Assembly (NCBI RefSeq): GCF_000971175.1
Contig: NZ_BBLY01000004.1
Coordinates: 244,298 to 308,297 of the forward strand
Direction: 5' to 3'
DNA: 64,000 nucleotides
Source of the DNA: Demequina pelophila
GTDB lineage: Bacteria > Actinomycetota > Actinomycetes > Actinomycetales > Demequinaceae
The notes beneath the pieces are model-generated. The model was not told the origin of the DNA. It ran no database searches and worked only from the letters and a program-made list of their open reading frames with translations. Both the position numbers and the translations under genes were made by a program. Shown piece after piece: positions 32,743-42,050 of this stretch. Every line of letters starts with the position of its first letter. Position 1 is the first letter of the stretch.

Positions 32743-33665
32743 GGGTCTCCCACGCGCCCGTCTACCGACGCCGACGCCGCCTCGCCGGCCTCGGCGTCGC
32801 CGTGCTCGGCGGCCTCCTGGGCTTCGCGGGCGCGAGCCTGTGGGCCGGCGCCGACGGCGCGTCGGCGGAGTCGACCGCCGCGGCCGAGGCCTCGTCCACG
32901 CGCGAGTCCTCCCCGGACCCGACCCTCGCGGCGCTCGCCACGGAACCCTCCGCGACCCCGGCGGCCGACGCATCGTCCCCCGTCGCGACCCCCTCCCCGG
33001 CGGCGTCGACCGAGCCCTCGCCGGAGGCATCGTCCCCCGAGGCGTCCGCGGACGCCGACGGCTTCGACATGGAGGCCTACTCGCTCACCGATCCCGCCTC
33101 GCCGTGGGTCGTGGTGAACAAGCGTCGACCCATGGAGCCCGAGGACTACGTGCCCACGGACCTGGTGACCATCCCCGGGATGCCCTCCGGGGCGACCATG
33201 CGCGCGGAGGCCGCGGAGGCGCTGGGCCGCATGCACGCGGACGCGGTGGCCGACGGCGCCGCCTTCACCATCTCCACGGCGTACCGCGGCTACGACCACC
33301 AGTCGAGCCTGTACTGGGGCTACGTGAACCGCTCGGGGCAGGCGAGCGCGGACACCTACTCCGCGCGGCCGGGCCATTCCGAGCACCAGACGGGCCTCGC
33401 GGCGGACATGCACGACGGCGGCGCGTGCGACCTGCTCGCGTGCTTCGGCGACACGGCGGCCGGCCGGTGGGCGGACGCGCACGCGTGGGAGTACGGCTTC
33501 GTCATCCGCTACGCGGAGGGCAAGGACGCGATCACCGGCTACGAGTACGAGCCCTGGCACCTGCGGTACGTGGGCCCCGAGCTCGCCGCGGAGATGCACG
33601 CGCGCGGGGTCTGGACGCTCGAGGAGTTCTTCGGGCTCGAGGCGGCGCCCGACTACCAGGACTGA
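32739..33665 (+). CDS. M15B-family D-alanyl-D-alanine carboxypeptidase (VanY/DacC-like)
   Basis: A 308-residue envelope protein: N-terminal membrane anchor ([21 protein letters not shown]), a Ser/Ala/Pro-rich linker with two dispersed-motif copies (DASSPV, EASSPE), and a peptidase M15 domain from about residue 115. Zinc-site residues are visible in [19 protein letters not shown] (His and Asp) and EPWHLRYVG (His, preceded by the catalytic Glu). It trims the terminal D-Ala of cell-wall peptides. GGAGGCAGCG precedes the ATG, which also overlaps the micro-ORF stop. Confidence 0.9.
   Translation: MRVSHAPVYRRRRRLAGLGVAVLGGLLGFAGASLWAGADGASAESTAAAEASSTRESSPDPTLAALATEPSATPAADASSPVATPSPAASTEPSPEASSPEASADADGFDMEAYSLTDPASPWVVVNKRRPMEPEDYVPTDLVTIPGMPSGATMRAEAAEALGRMHADAVADGAAFTISTAYRGYDHQSSLYWGYVNRSGQASADTYSARPGHSEHQTGLAADMHDGGACDLLACFGDTAAGRWADAHAWEYGFVIRYAEGKDAITGYEYEPWHLRYVGPELAAEMHARGVWTLEEFFGLEAAPDYQD
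32969..33037 (-). repeat. Dispersed motif, two direct copies in a linker
   Basis: CGCATCGTCCCC at 32969-32980 (exact) and GCATCGTCCCC at 33027-33037 (one base short), both read as ASSP in the carboxypeptidase linker. Confidence 0.7.
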
Positions 33666-33693
33666 GGCCGGGGTGGCGGCGGGCGCCCGACAT

Positions 33694-33699
33694 TAGGAT
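33694..33699 (+). promoter_or_regulatory. -10 element TAGGAT, leaderless start of metG
   Basis: TAGGAT ends seven bases before the ATG at 33707. An in-frame ATG at 33698 overlaps this box, so 33707 is taken as the start. Confidence 0.55.
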
Positions 33700-33706
33700 G
33701 GACGCC

Positions 33707-35497
33707 ATGTCTCGCATCCTGTCCGCGGTCGCATGGCCGTACGCCAACGGCCCCCGTCACATCGGCCACGTCGCCGGCTTCGGCGTCCCCTCCGACGTCT
33801 TCAGCCGCTACATGCGCATGGCGGGCCACGACGTGCTCATGGTCTCGGGCACGGACGAGCACGGCACCCCCATCCTCGTGCAGGCCGAGGGCGAGGGCGT
33901 GAGCCCCCAGGAGCTCGCGGACCGCTACAACCGCGTCATCGTCGAGGACCTCACCTCGCTGGGCCTCAGCTACGACCTCTTCACGCGCACCACCACGGGC
34001 AACCACCACCAGGTGGCGCAGGCGATGTTCAAGGCCGTCCACGCGAACGGCTACATGATCAAGCAGACGACCCGCGGCGCGATCTCCCCGTCGACCGGCC
34101 GCACGCTGCCCGACCGCTACATCGAGGGCACCTGCCCCATCTGCGGCGACGACGGCGCGCGCGGCGACCAGTGCGACAACTGCGGCAACCAGCTCGATGC
34201 GCACGACCTCAAGAACCCGGTGAGCCGGATCAACGGCGAGACCCCCAAGTTCGTCGAGACCGAGCACTTCTTCCTCGACCTGCCGGCGCTCGTGCCCGCG
34301 CTCACCGACTGGCTGGGCGCGCGTCAGGGCTGGCGCCCCAACGTCCTCAACTTCTCGCGCAACCTGCTGGTCGACGTGCGCCCGCGCGCCATGACGCGCG
34401 ACATCGACTGGGGCATCCGGGTCCCGCTCGAGGGGTGGGAGGACAACCCGTCCAAGCGCCTCTACGTGTGGTTCGACGCGGTGATCGGCTACCTGAGCGC
34501 CTCGATCGAGTGGGCCCGCCGCATCGGCGACCCCGAGCGCTGGCGCGACTGGTGGAACGACCCCGAGGCGCTGTCCTACTACTTCATGGGCAAGGACAAC
34601 ATCACCTTCCACTCGCAGATCTGGCCCGGTGAGCTCCTCGCCGCGAACGGCCGCGGAGACAAGGGCGGGTCGCTGAGCGAGTTCGGTGACCTGCAGCTGC
34701 CCACCGAGGTGGTCTCGAGCGAGTTCCTCACCATGGAGTCCGCCAAGTTCTCCTCCTCGCGCGGCCACGTCATCTACGTGCGCGACATGCTCGCGCGCTA
34801 CCAGCCGGACGCGCTGCGCTACTTCATCGCGGTCGCCGGCCCGGAGACCTCGGACGCGGACTTCACCTGGTCCGAGTTCGTCAAGCGCACCAACAACGAG
34901 CTGGTGGCCGGCTGGGGCAACCTGGTCAACCGCACCGCCTCGCTGCTGCACAAGAACGTGGGCTCCATCCCGGAGCTGGGCGAGCTCGAGGACGTCGACC
35001 GCGCGGCGCTCGCCGCCTCCGAGCAGTCGTTCGACGCCGTGGGCGAGCTGATCCGCACGCAGCGCCAGCGTGCCGCCGTGTCCGAGGCGATGCGCGTGGT
35101 GGGCGACGCGAACAAGTACCTCGCGGACACCGCCCCGTGGAAGCTCAAGAACACCGACCCCGAGCGCATGCGCACCGTCCTGGGCGTCGCCGCCCAGCTC
35201 GTGTCCGACGCGAACACGCTGATGTCGCCGTTCCTGCCGCACTCGTCGCAGAAGGTGCACGAGGCGCTGGGGGGCGAGGGGATCCTCGCGCACATGCCGC
35301 GCATGGAGGAGGTCTCGGACCTGGACCTCGAGGGCCGCGAGTACCCGATCATCACCGGCGAGTACACCGGCGCCAAGGGCCTGTGGGGACGCCGCGCGCT
35401 CGCGGCCGGCACCCCGGTGCCCGCGCCCAGCCCCATCTTCACCAAGCTCGACGACGACGTGGTGGCCCAGGAGCTCGCGCGAATGGCGGACGAGTAG
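33707..35497 (+). CDS. metG: Methionyl-tRNA synthetase
   Basis: A 596-residue class I synthetase charging tRNA-Met. N-terminal catalytic core with the HIGH motif in [11 protein letters not shown], the zinc knuckle [18 protein letters not shown] around residues 145-162, and a KMSKS equivalent reading KFSSSRG after FLTMES, as often in this MetG branch. The anticodon-binding helical domain follows ([13 protein letters not shown] onward). No C-terminal tRNA-binding EMAP domain is present, consistent with the length. The next gene, tatD, starts two bases after the stop. Confidence 0.95.
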   Translation: MSRILSAVAWPYANGPRHIGHVAGFGVPSDVFSRYMRMAGHDVLMVSGTDEHGTPILVQAEGEGVSPQELADRYNRVIVEDLTSLGLSYDLFTRTTTGNHHQVAQAMFKAVHANGYMIKQTTRGAISPSTGRTLPDRYIEGTCPICGDDGARGDQCDNCGNQLDAHDLKNPVSRINGETPKFVETEHFFLDLPALVPALTDWLGARQGWRPNVLNFSRNLLVDVRPRAMTRDIDWGIRVPLEGWEDNPSKRLYVWFDAVIGYLSASIEWARRIGDPERWRDWWNDPEALSYYFMGKDNITFHSQIWPGELLAANGRGDKGGSLSEFGDLQLPTEVVSSEFLTMESAKFSSSRGHVIYVRDMLARYQPDALRYFIAVAGPETSDADFTWSEFVKRTNNELVAGWGNLVNRTASLLHKNVGSIPELGELEDVDRAALAASEQSFDAVGELIRTQRQRAAVSEAMRVVGDANKYLADTAPWKLKNTDPERMRTVLGVAAQLVSDANTLMSPFLPHSSQKVHEALGGEGILAHMPRMEEVSDLDLEGREYPIITGEYTGAKGLWGRRALAAGTPVPAPSPIFTKLDDDVVAQELARMADE

Positions 35498-35499
35498 CG

Positions 35500-36348
35500 G
35501 TGCGGCCCGGAGCCTGGCCGGCGGCGCCCGAGGCGCTCGCGGTGCCCGTGGTCGACAACCACACCCACCTCGACTTCCCGGCCGGCGACGGGCCGCTCGA
35601 CGTCGCGGCCCACCTCGCGGCCGCGGCGGCCGTGGGCGTCGACCGGCTCGTGCAGATCGGCTGCGAGCTCGACTCCGCGGCGTGGACGGCGGAGCAGGTG
35701 GACCTGCACCCGCAACTGCTCGGCGGCGTGGCCCTCCACCCGAACGAGGCCCCGCTGCACGCGGCGGGCACCCACGAGTCGGGGGTCGGCTACGACGAGG
35801 CGTTCTCCCGGATCGCGGAGCTCGCGCGCCACCCGCGCATCCGGGTGGTGGGGGAGACCGGGCTCGACTACTTCCGCACCGGCGACGAGGGCCGGGAGGC
35901 CCAGGTGCGCTCCTTCCGCGATCACATCGCGCTCGCGAAGGAGCTCGACCTGGTGCTCCAGATCCACGACCGCGACGCGCACGCGGACGTGCTCGACGTC
36001 CTCGAGCGCGACGGCGCCCCGGCGCGCACCGTGTTCCACTGCTTCTCCGGCGACGCCGGCATGGCGCGGCTGTGCGGCGAGCGCGGCTACTACCTGTCCT
36101 TCGCCGGTCCCGTCACCTTCAAGAACGGCCACGCGCTGCGCGCGGCGCTCGCGGTGACGGACCTGGACCGCGTGCTGGTCGAGACCGACGCGCCGTTCCT
36201 CACGCCGCACCCGCATCGGGGTGCCCCCAATGCCCCCTACCTCATCCCGCTCACGCTGCGCGTGATCGCGGACGTCCTCGGCGTGTCCGAGGAGCGGGCC
36301 TGCGAGGCCGTCTCCGAAACATCGAACGATCTGTATGGCCCCTGGTAG
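35500..36348 (+). CDS. TatD family metal-dependent hydrolase (DNase)
   Basis: A 282-residue amidohydrolase-fold protein with two-metal site ligands: VVDNHTHLDFP (H-x-H), GETGLDYFRTG (Glu), LQIHDRDAH (His), VFHCFSG (His) and LVETDAPFLTP (Asp). TatD proteins show 3'-5' exonuclease and D-aminoacyl/phosphoesterase activities. The GTG at 35500 is chosen by its two-base distance from the metG stop; upstream frame extends inside metG. The gene always follows metG in related genomes, so the pair is one operon. Confidence 0.93.
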   Translation: MRPGAWPAAPEALAVPVVDNHTHLDFPAGDGPLDVAAHLAAAAAVGVDRLVQIGCELDSAAWTAEQVDLHPQLLGGVALHPNEAPLHAAGTHESGVGYDEAFSRIAELARHPRIRVVGETGLDYFRTGDEGREAQVRSFRDHIALAKELDLVLQIHDRDAHADVLDVLERDGAPARTVFHCFSGDAGMARLCGERGYYLSFAGPVTFKNGHALRAALAVTDLDRVLVETDAPFLTPHPHRGAPNAPYLIPLTLRVIADVLGVSEERACEAVSETSNDLYGPW

Positions 36349-36470
36349 ACGGGCGATGTGAGGAGAAGGCCAGGTTGGGCCCCAAGTCCGGGTTGGCCAA
36401 CACCGTTACCAATATGAGATAAAAGTCTCCAGACAGCGCGGCCGCGAGGCCGCACGACGAGAGGCACCGA

Positions 36471-37316
36471 GTGAGTTACCGACGCACCACCCCCGCGCCC
36501 AACGGGCGCCGCGAGCAGCGCACGCGACGTCAGTCGCGCCACCGCGTGCTGCTGCACACGGGCCTCGGCGTCGCCGTCGCATCGTTCGCCGTCGGCTCGA
36601 TCGCCGCGGCAGCCGTGCCGACCGCCCCCGCCGCCGAGCCCACCGTCATCGCCGCGGATCTGACCGCGCTGCCCGAGATCGCCGTGGGCGCCGACGAGGG
36701 CGTCACCGTCACCTCTGAGACCGAGACCCGCGAGTTGGGCTTCGACAAGATCGAGAAGGAGGACCCGAACCTCGAGAAGGGCACCACCAAGGTGGTGACC
36801 GAGGGCGAGCCCGGGTCCGAGCGCATCACCTACGACGTGACCGCGGTGGGCGGCGAGGAGGTGGGCCGCACCGAGTCCATCACGGTTCGCGTCGCCGACC
36901 CGATCGACGAGGTCGTCGCGATCGGCACCAAGGAGGAGCCCGTCGTGGTCTCCTCCGGTGGCAGCGGCTCCGGCGGCGGCTCCGTGGGCGCGAGCGCGGC
37001 CGCCTCCAACCCCACCGGCAACCGGGCGCTCGGCCAGCAGATGGCCGCCTCGATGTACGGCTGGAGCGGCGAGCAGTGGTACTGCCTCGAGAAGCTGTGG
37101 ACCAAGGAGTCCGGCTGGAACCACCGCGCCGCCAACCCCACCTCCAGCGCCTACGGCATCCCGCAGTCGCTGCCCGGATCGAAGATGGCCTCCGCCGGCG
37201 CCGACTGGGCCACCAACCCCGCCACGCAGATCCGCTGGGGCCTGGGCTACATCAAGGGCCGCTACGGCACCCCGTGCGGCGCCTGGTCGCACTCGGTGGC
37301 CAAGAACTGGTACTGA
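36471..37316 (+). CDS. Exported G5-domain protein with C-terminal transglycosylase-like domain (Rpf/lytic enzyme)
   Basis: A 281-residue exported protein: signal region with hydrophobic segment [18 protein letters not shown] near residue 31, a G5 domain (about 70-145, ending [12 protein letters not shown]), a Gly/Ser linker, and a C-terminal lysozyme-like domain of about 80 residues beginning [15 protein letters not shown], where the Glu is the likely catalytic acid, and including [13 protein letters not shown]. This architecture is typical of actinobacterial resuscitation-promoting/lytic proteins encoded between tatD and rsmA. Start is GTG 36471 with GAGAGG ten bases upstream. The 120-bp leader is A+T-richer and includes GTTACCAATATGAG, but no riboswitch was recognised. 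Confidence 0.88.
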   Translation: MSYRRTTPAPNGRREQRTRRQSRHRVLLHTGLGVAVASFAVGSIAAAAVPTAPAAEPTVIAADLTALPEIAVGADEGVTVTSETETRELGFDKIEKEDPNLEKGTTKVVTEGEPGSERITYDVTAVGGEEVGRTESITVRVADPIDEVVAIGTKEEPVVVSSGGSGSGGGSVGASAAASNPTGNRALGQQMAASMYGWSGEQWYCLEKLWTKESGWNHRAANPTSSAYGIPQSLPGSKMASAGADWATNPATQIRWGLGYIKGRYGTPCGAWSHSVAKNWY

Positions 37317-37321
37317 CCCCG

Positions 37322-38191
37322 GTGGCCCGCCTGCTCGGCCCCACCGACATCCGCCTCCTGGCGCAGTCGCTCGACACGGCGCCCCACAAGAAGTGGGGGC
37401 AGAACTTCGTGGTCGACGCCGGCACCGTGCGGCGCATCGCCCGCCTGTCCGGCGTGGGCGAGGGCGAGCACGTGGTCGAGGTGGGACCCGGGCTCGGCTC
37501 GCTCACCCTCGCGCTGCTCGAGACCGGCGCGAGCGTCACCGCCGTCGAGATCGACCCGGTGCTCGCCGCCGCGCTGCCGCGCACCATCGAGGAGCGCGCG
37601 CTCGAGCACGCGGACCGGTTCGCGTGCGTCCATGCCGACGCCCTCACGGTGAACGCCCTGGACAAGGCCCCCACCGCGCTCGTGGCGAACCTGCCCTACA
37701 ACGTCTCCGTGCCGGTGATCCTGCACTTCCTCGAGACGTTCCCGACCCTGCGCACCGTGCTGGTGATGGTGCAGTCGGAGGTGGCCGACCGGCTCGCCGC
37801 CCCGCCCGGCTCCCGCACGTACGGCGTGCCGTCGGCGAAGGCCGCCTGGTACTGCGACGTGCGCCGCGCCGGCGACGTGGGCCGCGCCGTGTTCTGGCCC
37901 GTGCCCCGCGTCGACAGCGCGCTGGTGCTCATGGAGCGCTGCGCGGTCCCGGAGACCACCGCCCGCCGCGAGCGGGTGTTCGCCGTCATCGACGCCGCCT
38001 TCAGCCAGCGCCGCAAGGCCCTGCGCGGGGCGCTGTCCCGCATCGCGGGCTCGGGCGCGGCCGCGGAGGCCGCCCTGCGTGCGGCCGGCATCGACCCGCT
38101 CACCCGCGGCGAGCAGCTGGCCGTCGAGGACTTCGCCCGCATCGCCGTGGCGCTCGACCAGGCCCCGACCGTCGCATCGTCCGGCGGCTGA
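37322..38191 (+). CDS. rsmA: 16S rRNA (adenine-1518/1519-N6)-dimethyltransferase
   Basis: A 289-residue KsgA/RsmA enzyme that dimethylates A1518 and A1519 late in 30S assembly. It shows [10 protein letters not shown], the SAM motif [12 protein letters not shown], motif [13 protein letters not shown], and the catalytic [10 protein letters not shown], then [19 protein letters not shown] in the C-terminal helical domain. GTG 37322 lies five bases after the upstream stop with no clear Shine-Dalgarno, suggesting coupling. The last residues ASSGG derive from a partial dispersed motif. Confidence 0.94.
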   Translation: MARLLGPTDIRLLAQSLDTAPHKKWGQNFVVDAGTVRRIARLSGVGEGEHVVEVGPGLGSLTLALLETGASVTAVEIDPVLAAALPRTIEERALEHADRFACVHADALTVNALDKAPTALVANLPYNVSVPVILHFLETFPTLRTVLVMVQSEVADRLAAPPGSRTYGVPSAKAAWYCDVRRAGDVGRAVFWPVPRVDSALVLMERCAVPETTARRERVFAVIDAAFSQRRKALRGALSRIAGSGAAAEAALRAAGIDPLTRGEQLAVEDFARIAVALDQAPTVASSGG

Positions 38192-38192
38192 C

Positions 38193-39116
38193 GTGACCTC
38201 GCACGCCAAGGCGCCCGCGAAGGTCAATCTCCAGCTCACCGTGGGCCCCGTCCGCGAGGACGGCTACCACCCGCTCGTGACGGTCTTCCAGGCGCTCGCG
38301 CTGTGGGAGCACGTGGTCGCCGCCCCGCGCGCCGACGGCCGGATCACGCTCACCGTGGACGCCGCGCCCGGCGCGCCCGTCGCGATCGACGCCGTGCCCA
38401 CGGACGAGCGCAACCTCGCGTGGAGGGCGGCCGCGCTGCTCGCCGAGGAGTACGGCATCGCCGACGGCGTCGACCTCGCGATCACCAAGGGCGTCCCGGT
38501 CGCCGGGGGGATGGCCGGGGGATCGGCCGATGCGGCGGCCGCCCTGGTCGCGTGCGCCGACGCCTGGGATCTGGGCGCCACGCGGGCGGACCTCGCGCGG
38601 CTGGGCGCGCGACTGGGTGCAGACGTGCCGTTCAGCCTCCACGGCCACACCGCGATGGGGCTGGGGCGCGGCGACGAGCTGACCCCCGTGATGACCCGTG
38701 GCGAGTTCCACTGGGTGCTCGCGACGCAGGCCGAGGGCCTGTCGACGCCGGCCGTGTTCGCCGAGTACGACCGTCAGGTGGCCGCCGGCGACCTCGAGCC
38801 GTCCGACATGCGCGCCCGCGACGCGATCATGAGCGCGCTGCTCGCCGGCGACGCGGAGTCCCTGGGCGCGGCGCTCGCCAACGATCTGGAGGCGCCCGCG
38901 CTGGCGCTGGCGCCGCGGCTGGGCGCCGTGCTCGCCGCCGCGGAGGAGGCGGAGGCGCTGGGCGTCATGGTGTCCGGCTCCGGGCCCACCGTGGCCGCGC
39001 TCGCGCACAGCCGGCGGCACGCCCTCGCGATCGCGGCGCACCTCGACGCCGCGCGGGTGGCCGATGCGGTGGTCACCGCATCGGCCCCCGCGTCGGGGAC
39101 GGTGCTCGTCGGGTAG
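38193..39116 (+). CDS. ispE: 4-diphosphocytidyl-2-C-methyl-D-erythritol kinase
   Basis: A 307-residue GHMP kinase of the MEP isoprenoid pathway, phosphorylating CDP-ME at the 2-hydroxyl. Visible: AKAPAKVNLQLTVG and REDGYHPLVTVFQAL at the N terminus (substrate side), the ATP loop PVAGGMAGGSADAAAAL near residue 103, and the C-terminal motif GVMVSGSGPTVAALA. It starts with GTG one base after rsmA. It converges with mscL across 21 bp. Confidence 0.94.
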   Translation: MTSHAKAPAKVNLQLTVGPVREDGYHPLVTVFQALALWEHVVAAPRADGRITLTVDAAPGAPVAIDAVPTDERNLAWRAAALLAEEYGIADGVDLAITKGVPVAGGMAGGSADAAAALVACADAWDLGATRADLARLGARLGADVPFSLHGHTAMGLGRGDELTPVMTRGEFHWVLATQAEGLSTPAVFAEYDRQVAAGDLEPSDMRARDAIMSALLAGDAESLGAALANDLEAPALALAPRLGAVLAAAEEAEALGVMVSGSGPTVAALAHSRRHALAIAAHLDAARVADAVVTASAPASGTVLVG

Positions 39117-39137
39117 GGCGCCGCCGGTCCGGCAGGG

Positions 39138-39530
39138 CTAGGAGCGCTCGGCGCGCAGCGCGTCGCGGATCTCCACCAGGAGCTCGACCTCGGTGGGGGA
39201 GGCGGGCTCGTCGATCGCGGGCTCGTCCTTCTTGCGGCGCTCGGCGAGCGCGTTGAGCGGCGCGACGATGAGGAAGTAGATCGCGGCCGCGACCGCGAGG
39301 AAGTTGAACAGCGCCTGGAGCACCACGCCGAAGCTGAAGTCCGCGCCGTTGAGCGTGAAGTTGCCCACCGCGGCGAGGTTGGGCTGGCCGAAGACCGCGG
39401 CGACGAGCGGGGTGATGAGCCCGTCGACGATCGCGGTCACCACCGAGCCGAACGCCGCGCCGATCACGACGGCGACCGCGAGGTCGACCACGTTGCCGCG
39501 CATGATGAAGTTCTTGAAGCCCTGGATCAC
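39138..39530 (-). CDS. mscL: Large-conductance mechanosensitive channel
   Basis: A 130-residue MscL: N-terminal amphipathic helix (V/M)IQGFKNFIMRGNVVDLAVAVVIGAAFGSVVTAIVDGLITP leading into TM1, a periplasmic loop, TM2 around FNFLAVAAAIYFLIVAPLN, and the cytoplasmic charged helix ERRKKDEP followed by EVELLVEIRDALR. It opens under high membrane tension to release osmolytes. Start is GTG with GAAAGG upstream. A short hairpin (GGCGCCC/GGGCGC) lies in the leader, and a -10-like TAGATT sits about 50 bp upstream. Confidence 0.95.
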   Translation of the reverse strand: MIQGFKNFIMRGNVVDLAVAVVIGAAFGSVVTAIVDGLITPLVAAVFGQPNLAAVGNFTLNGADFSFGVVLQALFNFLAVAAAIYFLIVAPLNALAERRKKDEPAIDEPASPTEVELLVEIRDALRAERS

Positions 39531-39647
39531 AAGGGTGCCTTTCGTGTCAGCGTGCGCCCTTCGGGCGCCTCTGTCCGAAATCTAACCCGGCCGGTGCGTG
39601 GGCGCGGGCGACCCGCCGGAGCCGGGCGCCTGCCGCGCGCCGGTGGC

Positions 39648-40280
39648 TCAGGACGAGGGCAGGGTGGGCTGCTCCTCGAGGCGCGACAGGCCGTTCCACG
39701 CGAGATTGACCAGGTGCGCGGCGACCTCCTGCTTCGAGGGCTCGCGCACCTCCGCCCAGTGCTGGCCGGTGAGTGCCACCATGCCGACGAGCATCTGCGA
39801 GTAGTACTGGGCCACGTTCGGGTCGAGGTTGCGCTTGACGAACTGGGCCGCGAGCAGGCCCTCGACCTGCGCGGACACGTCGCCCAGCAGCGAGGAGAAG
39901 GTCCCCGACGCCTGGGCCACGGGCGAGTCGCGCGAGAGGATGCGGAAGCCGTCGGGGGAGACCTCGATGTAGCCCAGCAGCGCGAGCGCCGTGCGCTCGA
40001 CCAGTTGACGCGGGTGGGCGCGCTGCGACAGCGCCCCCGACAGGGCGCCCAGGAGGTTCTCCACCTCGCGGTCGACGATGACCGCGTACATGCCCTCCTT
40101 GCCGCCGAAGTGCTCGTAGACCACGGGCTTCGAGACGTCCGCGCGGGACGCGATCTCCTCGACGGAGGTCCCCTCGAAGCCCTTCTCCGCGAACAGGGCG
40201 CGGCCCACCGTGAGCAGCTGCTCACGGCGCTCGCGGGCGGACATGCGGGCGCGCGGCGTGCGGCGGGGCTCGAGGGTCAC
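39648..40280 (-). CDS. TetR family transcriptional regulator
   Basis: A 210-residue TetR regulator. The HTH spans about residues 15-62: REQLLTVGRALFAEKGFEGTSVEEIASRADVSKPVVYEHFGGKEGMYAVIV. The C-terminal helical ligand domain is of the common actinobacterial type with QYYSQMLVGMVALTGQHWAEVR. Start GTG 40280 is leaderless (CACACT seven bases upstream) and sits in the middle of a perfect 14-bp palindrome, a probable autorepression site. No adjacent operon is an obvious target; the neighbours are mscL and tRNA-Gln. Confidence 0.9.
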   Translation of the reverse strand: MTLEPRRTPRARMSARERREQLLTVGRALFAEKGFEGTSVEEIASRADVSKPVVYEHFGGKEGMYAVIVDREVENLLGALSGALSQRAHPRQLVERTALALLGYIEVSPDGFRILSRDSPVAQASGTFSSLLGDVSAQVEGLLAAQFVKRNLDPNVAQYYSQMLVGMVALTGQHWAEVREPSKQEVAAHLVNLAWNGLSRLEEQPTLPSS

Positions 40281-40287
40281 GTGACCC
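40274..40287. promoter_or_regulatory. Perfect palindrome GGGTCACGTGACCC over the tetR start codon
   Basis: The centre of symmetry lies at the first base of the start codon of the TetR gene, directly after its -10 box, where bound repressor would block initiation. Confidence 0.55.
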
Positions 40288-40293
40288 AGTGTG
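40288..40293 (-). promoter_or_regulatory. -10 element CACACT of tetR
   Basis: CACACT on the minus strand ends seven bases before the GTG at 40280. Confidence 0.45.
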
Positions 40294-40342
40294 CCGCGAA
40301 TCCTGGCACACTTGATGCCTCGAGGGGCCGGGCGGCCCCCCT

Positions 40343-40414
40343 TCCGCCCTGGTGTAACGGCAGCATGCGGGCCTTTGGAGCCCTGCGGTAGAGGTTCGAA
40401 TCCTCTGGGCGGAG
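40343..40414 (+). tRNA. tRNA-Gln (TTG)
   Basis: Acceptor TCCGCCC/GGGCGGA, D-arm GTGTAACGGCAGC, anticodon loop CTTTGGA giving TTG, five-base variable loop, and T-arm AGAGG-TTCGAAT-CCTCT; discriminator G, CCA not encoded. The outer anticodon-stem pair 27-43 is a C-U mismatch. A Pro (TGG) reading would break the anticodon stem and is rejected. Confidence 0.9.
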
Positions 40415-40419
40415 CGGTT

Positions 40420-40425
40420 TACACT
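40420..40425 (+). promoter_or_regulatory. -10 element TACACT for glmU
   Basis: TACACT directly after the tRNA-Gln 3' end, about 48 bp before the glmU start; no clear -35. Confidence 0.4.
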
Positions 40426-40472
40426 GGGGCGACCGAACCGTGGGGCAGCCGCCCGGAACGAATGGGGACCTG

Positions 40473-42050
40473 GTGACACGATCGCCCGCAGCCGTCATGA
40501 TCCTGGCCGCAGGCGCCGGTACCCGCATGAGGTCCGCCACCCCCAAGGTGCTGCACTCCATCGCGGGTCGCACGCTGCTGCACCACGCCGTCGCCGCCGC
40601 GCACGCGCTCGAGCCCGGCCGCCTGTGCGTCGTGGTCCGCCACGAGCGCGAGGCCGTCGCCGCGCACGTCGCGCAGATCGCACCCGAGGCGCTCATCGCC
40701 GACCAGGACGAGGTCCCCGGCACCGGCTCCGCCGTCCGCTGCGGGCTGTCCGCGCTCGACGCCGCGGCCATCGCCGCCGCGGTCGCGACCGACGGTGCGG
40801 GGGAGCACCACCTCGACCGCGCCCTCGAGGGCGCGGTGGTGGTCACCAGCGGCGACGTCCCGCTGGTCGACGGCGAGCTGCTCGCCGCGCTCGTGGGCGC
40901 GCACGAGGCCGCCGGCAACGCCGTCACCGTCCTCACCGCGGAGGTGCCGGACGCGACCGGGTACGGCCGCATCGTCCGGGACGACGCCGGCGCGGTGCTG
41001 CGGATCGTCGAGCACAAGGACGCCACCGACGCCCAGCGCGCCATCCGCGAGATCAACGCCGGCATCTACGTCTTCGACGCGGCCCGCCTGCGTGACGGGC
41101 TCGCGCAGCTCACGCAGGACAACGCGCAGGGCGAGCTCTACCTCACCGACGCGCTCGCCCTCGCCCGCGAGGCGGGCGGCCGCGTGGGGTCGTTCGTCGC
41201 CCCGGTCGCGAGCGACGTCGAGGGTGTGAACGACCGCGCGCAGCTGGCGACCGCCGGCGCGGCGCTCAACCGGCGCATCGTCACCGGGTGGATGAGGGCG
41301 GGCGTGACGGTCGTCGACCCCGCCACCACGTGGATCGACGCGGACGTCATGCTCGAGCGCGACGCCACCATCCTGCCCGGCACCCAGCTCCACGGCGCGA
41401 CCGTGGTGCAGGAGGGCGCGACCGTCGGGCCGGACACCACGCTGACGGACGTCACCGTCGGGCCGCGCGCGAGCGTCACCCGCACGCACGGCTCCAGCGC
41501 GAGCATCGGCGCCGGCGCGACCGTGGGCCCCTTCACCTTCCTGCGCCCGGGCACGGTGCTGGGCGCCGCCGGCAAGATCGGCGCCTTCTCGGAGACCAAG
41601 AACGCGGTGATCGGCGACGGCTCCAAGGTGCCGCACCTGAGCTACGTGGGCGACGCGACCATCGGGGACCACTCGAACGTGGGCGCGGGCACCATCTTCG
41701 TCAACTACGACGGCGTCGCGAAGTCGCGCTCGAGCGTGGGCAGCCACGTGCGCATCGGCTCCGACAACACGCTCATCGCGCCCGTGAACATCGGCGACGG
41801 CGCGTACACCGGCGCCGGCGCGATCATCCGTCACGACGTGCCCGCGGGCGCGCTCGCGCTCAACTCCGTCTCGCAGCAGACCGTGGAGGGATGGGTCGAG
41901 CGCCGCCGCCCGGGCACCCCCTCCGCCGATGCGGCACGCGCCGCCCAGGACGGTCCCGGTTCGGCCGGGGTAACGTCGGGACCTGAGTCATCGTCGGCCA
42001 CACAGCAGGAGCGCGCCGGCACGGCCGCCCAGGACAAGGGAGAAGCATGA
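40473..42050 (+). CDS. glmU: Bifunctional UDP-N-acetylglucosamine pyrophosphorylase/glucosamine-1-phosphate acetyltransferase
   Basis: A 525-residue GlmU making UDP-GlcNAc for the cell wall. N-terminal uridyltransferase: VMILAAGAGTRMRSATPKVLH, PGTGSAVRCG and VVVTSGDVPLVDG. C-terminal left-handed beta-helix from about residue 260: hexapeptide repeats through IGAFSETKNAVIGDGSKVPHLSYVGDATIG, GTIFVNYDGVAKSRSSVG, IAPVNIGDGAYTGAGAII. A disordered 45-residue tail of Ala/Ser/Gln follows, longer than in E. coli GlmU. GTG 40473 is chosen because GGGGACC lies just upstream and homologues begin near it. The stop overlaps the prs ATG. Confidence 0.95.
   Translation: MTRSPAAVMILAAGAGTRMRSATPKVLHSIAGRTLLHHAVAAAHALEPGRLCVVVRHEREAVAAHVAQIAPEALIADQDEVPGTGSAVRCGLSALDAAAIAAAVATDGAGEHHLDRALEGAVVVTSGDVPLVDGELLAALVGAHEAAGNAVTVLTAEVPDATGYGRIVRDDAGAVLRIVEHKDATDAQRAIREINAGIYVFDAARLRDGLAQLTQDNAQGELYLTDALALAREAGGRVGSFVAPVASDVEGVNDRAQLATAGAALNRRIVTGWMRAGVTVVDPATTWIDADVMLERDATILPGTQLHGATVVQEGATVGPDTTLTDVTVGPRASVTRTHGSSASIGAGATVGPFTFLRPGTVLGAAGKIGAFSETKNAVIGDGSKVPHLSYVGDATIGDHSNVGAGTIFVNYDGVAKSRSSVGSHVRIGSDNTLIAPVNIGDGAYTGAGAIIRHDVPAGALALNSVSQQTVEGWVERRRPGTPSADAARAAQDGPGSAGVTSGPESSSATQQERAGTAAQDKGEA

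Noticed and set aside
36349-36470. Cyclic di-AMP (ydaO) riboswitch before the G5/transglycosylase gene
   Set aside because: Such genes often carry this riboswitch, but the 120-bp leader is short and I could not find its conserved elements.
40343-40414. tRNA-Pro (TGG)
   Set aside because: Shifting the anticodon to TGG breaks the anticodon stem; the TTG frame gives four of five pairs.
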